A stretch of DNA of 64,000 nucleotides from Sphingopyxis macrogoltabida (lineage in GTDB: Bacteria > Pseudomonadota > Alphaproteobacteria > Sphingomonadales > Sphingomonadaceae). The stretch lies in contig NZ_CP012700.1 of the NCBI RefSeq assembly GCF_001307295.1, forward strand, positions 3,351,001 to 3,415,000, read 5' to 3'. The translations under genes and the position numbers were made by a program. The stretch's first letter is position 1. Each line of letters begins with the position of its first letter. The notes beneath the pieces are model-generated. The model was not told the DNA's origin. It was given only the letters and a program-made list of their open reading frames with translations, and did not search any database. This document shows positions 58,731 through 64,000 of this stretch, one piece after another.

Positions 58731-59729
58731 CTAGGGCTGCTTCGGGTCTTTTGCCGTCGCATCGACCGTAGTCACCTCCGTGCGAACCGTAACCTGTTTC
58801 GCGACCGGCTGGCCGTCGCTGTCGACGAAGGGGTAAAAACGGGCGCGCTTGCCGTATCCGCGGCAGACGCTCCACTGTGTCACGCCCGAAATTTCGTTCG
58901 GATCGAGGAATTGGCAATCGGTTACCTGCCCATCGGCGCCGAGCAGGATTGACAATGTCGTGACGCCCGCCTTGCTCATCGGGAATTTGTGGGTCCGCCA
59001 CTGCACTTTGTCGAGCTCGTCCGACGTCGCGCCGGGCAGCACCCAGTTGAACTGCGCCGGAACAACCCCCTTCGTCGGCTTTCCGCTCGCGTCGAGTGCC
59101 GGCTCGAAGCGCCCTTCGCGGACCATCAGCGCACAGGACGCCTTGTCGAGCGTGGTCGAACCGCTGCTCTTGATGACGCTGCACCCGCTCACTTTGCCCG
59201 TCACGTCGACGCTTACCGCCATATCCACCGATCCATGCTCGCGCGCCGCCAGCGCTGCTGGCGGATAATGGTCGGCGGGGTCGAGCTTCGACATCAGGGC
59301 GGACGGGACCGCTGCCTGCGGCCAACTGTCGCGCAAGCTGTCGGGATGGAAACCGGCGACCAGTGTCGGGATCTGCCAGCGAATCCGGTTGATATAACTG
59401 CCGCCCACCTTCTTGCCGCCAGCGTCGAGGCGCGGATGGAAGCGCGCCCGCTCCATCAGGAGCCGACAGGTCGCCTCGTCAAGGTCCGCATGGCCGCTAG
59501 CCGCGATCACCTCGCATTTGCGCGGCAGCCCGTCTGGCTCGATCATCAGACGAAACCCCGTGATTCCCTCGCGCTCCTCGTCCAGCGCGTCCGGGGGGTA
59601 GTCGTCTGTCGTCACCCAACTGCCCGGATCGGTCGCTGGCAGCATCACGTCGGCAGCGGGTCCCTCGTCCGATGGCGCGCCGCCCTGCTGCATTGCCGTC
59701 GTCAACAGCATCATCGTCATCAACAGCAT
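58731..59729 (-). CDS. Secreted protein with three TonB-C-like domains
   Basis: A 332-residue protein with a short hydrophobic start (MLLMTMMLLTTAMQQ), then three repeats of about 85 residues that resemble the TonB C-terminal domain: YPPDALDEEREGITGFRLMI with ending RARFHPRLDAGG, YPPAALAAREHGSVDMAVSV with ending EGRFEPALDASG, and a third, weaker one (MSKAGVTTLSILLGADGQVT with ending RARFYPFVDSDG). Each has the Cys pair typical of the sphingomonad subgroup. There is no true transmembrane anchor plus Pro-rich linker, so it is probably not an energy transducer but a periplasmic relative. ATG 59729 is preferred over TTG 59756. Confidence 0.8.
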   Translation of the reverse strand: MLLMTMMLLTTAMQQGGAPSDEGPAADVMLPATDPGSWVTTDDYPPDALDEEREGITGFRLMIEPDGLPRKCEVIAASGHADLDEATCRLLMERARFHPRLDAGGKKVGGSYINRIRWQIPTLVAGFHPDSLRDSWPQAAVPSALMSKLDPADHYPPAALAAREHGSVDMAVSVDVTGKVSGCSVIKSSGSTTLDKASCALMVREGRFEPALDASGKPTKGVVPAQFNWVLPGATSDELDKVQWRTHKFPMSKAGVTTLSILLGADGQVTDCQFLDPNEISGVTQWSVCRGYGKRARFYPFVDSDGQPVAKQVTVRTEVTTVDATAKDPKQP

Positions 59730-59876
59730 TATCGCACCCCATTCCCCATCCGCCAACTATCTCAGCCTCTTAGCCAGCATGGCCTGCGGTTGCCAAGTCA
59801 TGGCGCGCGATTGCCGCTTGACGCCCGGCCCGGCTTGGCATCATCTCTCACTGACAACGATGTAAGGAGAGGCAAA

Positions 59877-60680
59877 TTGGCACGAAAGGCGATTTTTATC
59901 ACCGGCGGCGGGTCGGGGATCGGCCGCGCGACCGCGCGCCATTTTGCCGCACAGGGCTGGTTCGTCGGCATCGCCGACGTCAACGCGCAAGGGATCGACG
60001 AAACCGCCGCGCTGCTCCCCGCCGGCGCGTCGTCGCGCCACGTTATGGACGTGCGCGACCGCAACCAGTGGCAGGCGGCGCTCGATGCCTTTGCCGGCGC
60101 CAGCGGCGGCCGCCTCGACGTCCTGTTCAACAACGCCGGCATCGGCTCGGGCGGCCAATATATCGACATGGCGCCGGAAGAGGCCGACCGGCTGATCGCG
60201 ATCAACTTCGGCGGCGTCGTCAACGGTATCTACATGGCGCTGCCGCTGCTCCGCGCGACGCCCGGGTCGACGATCCTCAACACCGGCTCGGCCTCGGGTT
60301 TCTATGGCGTCGCCGGGCTCGCGGTCTATTCTGCGACCAAGTTCGCGGTGCGCGGCCTCACCGAAGCGCTCGAGATCGAATTCGCCAAGCACGACATCCG
60401 GGTGCGCTCGCTGATGCCGGGCTTCATCGACACGCCGCTGCTCGACCAGGTCAGCGCCGACAGCAACGAACCGGCCCGCAACCGCCTGTCGGCGAGCGGG
60501 TTCGAGATCGTGGCGGTCGAACGCGTCGCCGAGGCGGCGTGGGAGGCGGTGCACGGCGACCGGGTGCACGTCACCGTCGGCAAGATGGCAAAACGGCTGG
60601 CGCGCATCGCGCGCTGGTTCCCCGGCCTGATCGTGCGGCAATCGAAGAAGATCGACGGACTGGGCACGGCGGCGCACTGA
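59877..60680 (+). CDS. SDR family oxidoreductase
   Basis: A 267-residue short-chain dehydrogenase. It has the cofactor motif FITGGGSGIGRATARHF, the NNAGIG motif, the Ser and YSATKFAVRG catalytic block, and a C-terminal basic part (AKRLARIARWFPG) that may touch the membrane. No ATG precedes the conserved start; TTG 59877, six bases after AGGAGAGG, is the likely start. The substrate is unknown. It faces a repeat-filled spacer. Confidence 0.9.
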   Translation: MARKAIFITGGGSGIGRATARHFAAQGWFVGIADVNAQGIDETAALLPAGASSRHVMDVRDRNQWQAALDAFAGASGGRLDVLFNNAGIGSGGQYIDMAPEEADRLIAINFGGVVNGIYMALPLLRATPGSTILNTGSASGFYGVAGLAVYSATKFAVRGLTEALEIEFAKHDIRVRSLMPGFIDTPLLDQVSADSNEPARNRLSASGFEIVAVERVAEAAWEAVHGDRVHVTVGKMAKRLARIARWFPGLIVRQSKKIDGLGTAAH

Positions 60681-60701
60681 GCATTACAACCGGGCCGGGA
60701 C

Positions 60702-60937
60702 GTCGGCTTTGGGGTGGGGAGCGGACGTTCGAGCAAACTCCGGCCCTCCCCTTCAGGGGAGGGCAGCGAGACTTGGCAGCTTGCTGCCTAGTCGCAGTGG
60801 GTGGGGTCGATCGGCCTTGCGCGAGGCCGATGGCCCCCACCCCAACCCAGTGTCAGGTAAACCGTCCCCCGGACGGTTTAGGTCATGCCGGGGGCATGAC
60901 CGACCTGACACTCCTGAAGGGGAGGGGCTTGATGTCC
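60702..60937. repeat. Long composite repeat, second copy, interrupted
   Basis: It begins GTCGGCTTTGGGGTGGGGAG and ends GGGGCTTGATGTCC, matching the 172-base repeat at 41232-41403 nearly base for base, including the CCCTCCCCTTCAGGGG block and the GATCGGCC-TTGCGCGA-GGCCGAT hairpin. A 64-base element (60849-60912) is inserted after CCCCAACCC, and about 4 bases of the host repeat (CTCC) are missing at the junction. Confidence 0.92.
60849..60912. mobile_element. 64-base three-way-junction element inserted in the repeat
   Basis: The ends AGTGTCAGGT (60849-60858) and ACCTGACACT (60903-60912) are perfect 10-base inverted repeats. Inside are two perfect 9-bp hairpins: AAACCGTCC and GGACGGTTT around CCC (60859-60879), then GGTCATGCC and GGCATGACC around GGG (60881-60901), each followed by one unpaired base. 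Every other base is paired, so the element can fold as a cloverleaf-like three-way junction. The intact repeat at 41232 shows the empty site. It carries no coding capacity; a non-autonomous mobile element is the likely nature (inference). Confidence 0.7.
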
Positions 60938-60948
60938 GTTTCCAGCCG

Positions 60949-61170
60949 TTAGCTGCCAGTTCGAAGCCAAGGCGTCGTGGCAGCGATCTCAGCCATCGCA
61001 GCGCCTTCCGTTTCGAACACCCCAGATTGATACCCACTAGACCAATAAGACCCAGCGATCTCGTCGAACGCTTCAAAAATCTCTTCATACGCGAAGAAGC
61101 CGTCGATGCGTTTATAAACGCAGACTTCCCTCTTGCCGTCTGGACTGATTATTCGGTGAACGAGGTTCAT
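60949..61170 (-). CDS. Small hypothetical protein
   Basis: A 73-residue protein, MNLVHRIISPDGKREVCVYK at the start, then aromatic-rich (FFAYEEIFEAFDEI, SYWSSGYQSGVFET) and ending ATTPWLRTGS. It has no signal peptide or membrane helix. Its base composition is lower in G and C than its neighbours, and codon use is looser, so it could be a newer arrival; it lies next to the interrupted repeat. The ATG 61170 is clear. It looks like the small, widespread group that starts with a D/N-L-hydrophobic-H-R pattern, but I cannot name the family. Confidence 0.6.
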   Translation of the reverse strand: MNLVHRIISPDGKREVCVYKRIDGFFAYEEIFEAFDEIAGSYWSSGYQSGVFETEGAAMAEIAATTPWLRTGS

Positions 61171-61234
61171 ATGACCCTATTCGCATTTGAATAGGACAGC
61201 CGCAATCGGTCGCTATCGCCCTCCTCGACCGAGC

Positions 61235-61942
61235 CTATTTCCCCGGTCCGCAGGTCACCGACCCGCTGCCCGCATTGCGCACCGTGCACGCGGGCCGACC
61301 GAGCACCACTGTCTTGCCGATGCCGCGCGTCGTGATCGCGGCGGTCTTGACGGCGTTCAGCACATGATCGCCGGCACCTTCGCTGTCGCTGATCAGCTCG
61401 TCGACCGCGAGCTTGCCGGCATCGACCGCCCCGGCTCCCGACAGCGTCATCTGCGCCTGCTTGGCGCGGCCGCCGAGCGTCATCGATCCGTTGCCGACCA
61501 TCGCGACCGACAGCCGGTCGGCATCGACTTCGCCGACCATGACCTGCCCCGGCCCGCGCAGCCCGATCATGACCCGCGCACCCTTCAGCTTGCCGATCCG
61601 CAGCGACCCCGCGCCGCCGAGCATCGCGGTGCGCAGGTTCGCGGCGTTGACGCGAACCGTCACCGCGCCCTCGGGCGAGCGGCGCTTGTCGTCGCCGGCG
61701 AACTGCTTTTGACCGATGACCAGCTTGCCGTCGCGCGTCTCGAGCGTCAGGCGGTCGAGCGCCTGCTGCGATCCGCTCGCCACCGCGCTGACCGGCGCGC
61801 GCGTCGTCACCTCGACCGCGACATCGGCATTGACCTCGATCGCTTCGAAGCTGGTGAGGCCATAGCGCTTCTCCGCCGCCGAAGCGGGAACAGCAAGGAG
61901 GACGGCGGCCGTCAGCGCGGCCCATCGCATCGTCAAGGTCAT
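61235..61942 (-). CDS. DUF2807 (head GIN domain) secreted protein
   Basis: A 235-residue protein with a signal peptide (ends VPASAAEK) and a DUF2807-type beta-helix: RYGLTSFEAIEVNADVAVEV, then repeated short strands with the pattern L-x-G-x-G (GGAGSLRIGKLKGARV, GNGSMTLGG, SGAGAVDAGKLAVDELI). The protein ends CTVRNAGSGSVTCGPGK with two cysteines that may pair. It is a diverged neighbour of the lipoprotein gene upstream (43 bases away, same strand). Function unknown; such domains are found on cell surfaces. Confidence 0.85.
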   Translation of the reverse strand: MTLTMRWAALTAAVLLAVPASAAEKRYGLTSFEAIEVNADVAVEVTTRAPVSAVASGSQQALDRLTLETRDGKLVIGQKQFAGDDKRRSPEGAVTVRVNAANLRTAMLGGAGSLRIGKLKGARVMIGLRGPGQVMVGEVDADRLSVAMVGNGSMTLGGRAKQAQMTLSGAGAVDAGKLAVDELISDSEGAGDHVLNAVKTAAITTRGIGKTVVLGRPACTVRNAGSGSVTCGPGK

Positions 61943-61985
61943 GCCGCCGTCCTAGCCCGTTCGCGCGGGCCGCACCAGCGCTCCG

Positions 61986-62762
61986 TCAGGTGCAGGTCGC
62001 GGTGCCCGATCCGATCTGGCTTGTCTTGCAGGTCGCACCGCCGCGCAGCTTGACGTCGCCCGACCCGAGGATGCTGATATCGGCGCTGCCGGTCGCCTGC
62101 GCGTCGACGCTGCCCGATCCCGCGATCGAGATATCGAGCGTATCCGCGACAAGGCCCTCGGCATCGATACCGCCCGATCCGGTAATGCTCACGTCACCCG
62201 ATCCGATCGTCCCGCTGCCGACCTCGATATCGCCCGAACCCGACAGAGTGAGCTTGGCGCTTTTGCCGGTGAGTTTCCCGACCTTGAGATCGCCCGATCC
62301 GGTAAGCACCGCCTTCACCGCATCGCCGTCGATCGTGTCGACGTCGATCGATCCCGACCCGGTCAGCCGGACGCCGTCCAGCTTCGGCATCGTGATCGCG
62401 ATATCGACATCGTCGTCGTCGCGGTTCGAAAAGCTGAAGCCTTCGCGCTTGCGCCCGATCACCAGCGTCGACCCGTCGAGCTTGATCTCGAGCCGGTCGA
62501 GGATCGACTTCGGCCCCTTCGCACTGATCGAGAAGGCATCGCCCTGACGGATGGTGACATCGTCGGGGCCCGCGACTTCGACCCCGGTAAAGCCGGTCAG
62601 CGAATAGTTTTGCGTCGTGACCGGCCCGGCGTCGGCTGTCCCGGCCGTCGGGCTACCCTCCTGCCGCTTGCCGTCATTACCGGCGCCGCTGCAGCCCGTG
62701 ACGATCAGGGTCAGGGGCAGGGTCAGGGCCAGCGGCAAAATCGCCATCGTCCGGTTACGCAT
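61986..62762 (-). CDS. DUF2807 (head GIN domain) lipoprotein
   Basis: A 258-residue lipoprotein. The signal peptide ends in the lipobox IVTGC (Cys about 23), then a short linker leads into a DUF2807 beta-helix: NYSLTGFTGVEVAGPDDVTI, followed by many tandem G-S-G turns (LTGSGSIDVDTIDG, LTGSGDLKVGKLTG, LSGSGDIEVGSG). The C-terminal Cys pair (CKTSQIGSGTATC) parallels the neighbour. Together with the next gene it forms a tandem paralogue pair. The start ATG 62762 follows GGAG; the open frame continues upstream across the promoter and is rejected. A palindromic element lies 25 bases upstream. Confidence 0.88.
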   Translation of the reverse strand: MRNRTMAILPLALTLPLTLIVTGCSGAGNDGKRQEGSPTAGTADAGPVTTQNYSLTGFTGVEVAGPDDVTIRQGDAFSISAKGPKSILDRLEIKLDGSTLVIGRKREGFSFSNRDDDDVDIAITMPKLDGVRLTGSGSIDVDTIDGDAVKAVLTGSGDLKVGKLTGKSAKLTLSGSGDIEVGSGTIGSGDVSITGSGGIDAEGLVADTLDISIAGSGSVDAQATGSADISILGSGDVKLRGGATCKTSQIGSGTATCT

Positions 62763-62780
62763 CGCAAATCTCCGCAAAAT

Positions 62781-62817
62781 TTCCTTTGTGTATTGTCTGT
62801 ATAACACACATGGGAAA
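62781..62817. promoter_or_regulatory. Palindromic operator-like element upstream of the DUF2807 lipoprotein gene
   Basis: TGTGT (62787) and ACACA (62804) surround an AT-rich core, TATTGTCTGTATAA, and outer ATTTCC/GGAAAT blocks complete an imperfect 37-base palindrome in an otherwise GC-rich region. It resembles sites of GntR/YtrA-type repressors and contains -10-like TATAAC. The next gene on the other strand (Gre factor) begins 109 bases away. Confidence 0.45.
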
Positions 62818-62925
62818 TGCTGTCCAGCCGCGCTGCCTTCTTGTCGCCACCTTCGCGGGCCAGAGGGGTGGACAGCGCCGCCCGTCGCGCCCATCTTTCC
62901 CCTTTTCCAGCCTGAAAGCCCGGTC

Positions 62926-63402
62926 ATGAGCGTAGCCTTTCGCCGCGAGAGCGACGACGAGCATAAGGAACCCGAGTTCGAGCTGCCTATTCCGGTCGGC
63001 CCGAATCTGGTGACTCCGCGCGGGCTGCGCCTGCTCGGCGAAGAGGTCGCGCGTATCGAGGCCGCCATTGCCGCCACCGAACCGGAGGAGGAGCGCAAGA
63101 AGCTCCAGCGCCGCCTGCGCTACTTCCACACGCGCCACGCGACCGCGGAGGTGCAGCCCGCGCCCGGTGACGCGGTGGTGGCGATCGGCAGCCGCGTGAC
63201 CTTCACGCTGAACGGCGGCGAACGCACCCTGACCGTCGTCGGCCATGACGAAGCCGATCCGGCGCGCGGCCACATCGCCTTTTCCGCCCCGCTCGCCCGC
63301 GCGCTGATGGGCGCCGAAGTCGGCGACGTGCTCGAATATCAGGGCCGCGAGGATGCGATCGAGATTATCGCGACGCAGGCCGACCCGGAGGTACAGGCAT
63401 GA
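62926..63402 (+). CDS. GreA/GreB family transcription elongation factor
   Basis: A 158-residue Gre-type protein. The N-terminal coiled-coil with PNLVTPRGLRLLGEEVARIE and RRLRYFHTRHATAEV resembles GreB more than GreA, and the C-terminal domain (GDAVVAIGSRVTFTL, then GHIAFSAPLARALMG and EVGDVLEYQGREDAIEI) has the FKBP-like Gre fold. These factors rescue backtracked RNA polymerase by stimulating transcript cleavage. It overlaps the next small gene by 4 bases (ATGA). Confidence 0.9.
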   Translation: MSVAFRRESDDEHKEPEFELPIPVGPNLVTPRGLRLLGEEVARIEAAIAATEPEEERKKLQRRLRYFHTRHATAEVQPAPGDAVVAIGSRVTFTLNGGERTLTVVGHDEADPARGHIAFSAPLARALMGAEVGDVLEYQGREDAIEIIATQADPEVQA

Positions 63403-63578
63403 AAGACAAGTTCGAACGCCACAAACAGCCGTGGACCGCCGCCGAAATCGACAAGCTGCACACGCTCGCCAAAAAGGGCATGGCGCTGAAAGCGATCGCC
63501 AAGGCGCTGACGCGCAGCGAGGAATCGGTGAAGCTTCGCGCCAAGGCCGACGGCCTGTCGATCGCGAAGCTGCACTAG
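63399..63578 (+). CDS. Small SANT/Myb-like helix-turn-helix protein
   Basis: A 59-residue protein: KQPWTAAEIDKLHTLAKKGM, then ALKAIAKALTRSEESVKLRA, a SANT/Myb-like three-helix domain with the conserved first Trp, as found in small bacterial DNA-binding proteins. The ATG overlaps the Gre gene stop by 4 bases, and the next gene begins 6 bases after its stop. Its target is unknown. Confidence 0.8.
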   Translation: MKDKFERHKQPWTAAEIDKLHTLAKKGMALKAIAKALTRSEESVKLRAKADGLSIAKLH

Positions 63579-63584
63579 GCTCGC

Positions 63585-64000
63585 ATGACCGCCCCCGATT
63601 ATGACGCCATCGTGCTGGGCGCCGGCGCGGCGGGGCTGATGTGCGCCGCGGTCGCGGGGCAAAGGGGGAAGCGTGTCCTGCTGCTCGACCATGCCGAACA
63701 GGTCGGCAAGAAGATCCTGATCTCGGGCGGCGGGCGCTGCAACTTCACCAACATCCACACCGCCCCCGAGCGCTTCCTCTCGGCCAACCCGCATTTCGCC
63801 AAATCGGCGCTCGCGCGCTACACGCCCGCCGATTTCATTGCGCTGGTCAACGCCTATGGCATTGCTTTCCACGAAAAAACGCTGGGCCAGCTCTTCTGCG
63901 ACGGCTCGGCGAAACAGATTGTCGCGATGCTGCTCGAAGAATGCGCCAAGGGCGGCGTCGATATCCGCTGCGGCCAGCCGGTGCGCACGGTAACGCAGGC
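63585..64000 (+). CDS. NAD(P)/FAD-dependent oxidoreductase, BaiN/HI0933-like (cut by window edge)
   Basis: The first 138 residues of a flavoprotein. It starts with YDAIVLGAGAAGLMCAAVAG (FAD-binding motif), then EQVGKKILISGGGRCNFTN, which is diagnostic for the BaiN/HI0933 family, and FHEKTLGQLFCDGSAKQIV. Complete members have about 400 residues. The reaction is not established for most; BaiN from Clostridium reduces bile acid intermediates. It is co-directional with the Gre and HTH genes. Confidence 0.92.
   Translation, partial: MTAPDYDAIVLGAGAAGLMCAAVAGQRGKRVLLLDHAEQVGKKILISGGGRCNFTNIHTAPERFLSANPHFAKSALARYTPADFIALVNAYGIAFHEKTLGQLFCDGSAKQIVAMLLEECAKGGVDIRCGQPVRTVTQ

Overview
This 64 kb window is high-GC chromosomal DNA from an alphaproteobacterium, most probably a sphingomonad of the Sphingopyxis type (inference). 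The reasons are a zwf-edd-eda Entner-Doudoroff operon, a TonB-dependent receptor beside a small secreted partner, xerD-accA divergent from aroK-aroB, many SDR and acyl-CoA genes, and families of short palindromic intergenic repeats of a kind typical of sphingomonads. I see no prophage, transposase gene, CRISPR array or rRNA.

Layout. 1-2.2 kb: phospholipid acyltransferases (a PlsB-like gene cut by the window edge and a HAD-PlsC fusion). 2.3-6.2 kb: Entner-Doudoroff operon. 6.5-9.8 kb: glpD, an SDR and an AraC regulator. 9.9-12.2 kb: ahpC-ahpF peroxide defence. 12.2-19.6 kb: an MFS exporter divergent from a LysR regulator, then a translationally coupled MFS-HlyD-outer-membrane factor exporter followed by a TupA-like ATP-grasp gene. 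19.6-26.6 kb: an IclR regulator and an acyl-CoA cluster (two dehydrogenases, CoA-transferase, thiolase, MaoC-type hydratase); one dehydrogenase looks like methylsuccinyl-CoA dehydrogenase. 26.6-29.7 kb: MgtC, then a decayed TonB receptor divergent from a small secreted protein, with a ModE-like regulator next door and a Mo-box-like operator between. 29.8-33.8 kb: tRNA-Arg(CCU), grxC, comF, a methyltransferase, mutT and two Flp pilins. 33.8-41.2 kb: M48 protease, accA, xerD, an unknown secreted protein with a small membrane protein, aroK-aroB. 41.4-45.7 kb: radA-cvpA-NifU-like-CPA2 antiporter operon. 45.9-51.1 kb: fsa, enoyl-CoA hydratase, thiolase-like protein, acs. 51.2-55.3 kb: the complete Anbu operon (ATP-grasp, alpha-E, transglutaminase, Anbu). 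55.5-64 kb: secA, a triple TonB-C-domain protein, an SDR, two DUF2807 proteins, a Gre factor operon.

Most genes sit in short, overlapping operons, and convergent or co-directional junctions often carry a palindromic repeat. The most interesting items are (1) the fossil molybdate-type TonB receptor locus with a Mo-box-like operator, (2) a 64-bp element folding as a perfect three-way junction, inserted inside a larger repeat whose uninterrupted copy is also in the window, (3) the Anbu operon, whose biological role is not established, and (4) the exporter operon ending in an ATP-grasp ligase-like gene. All family assignments are from reading the sequence; no database search was run.
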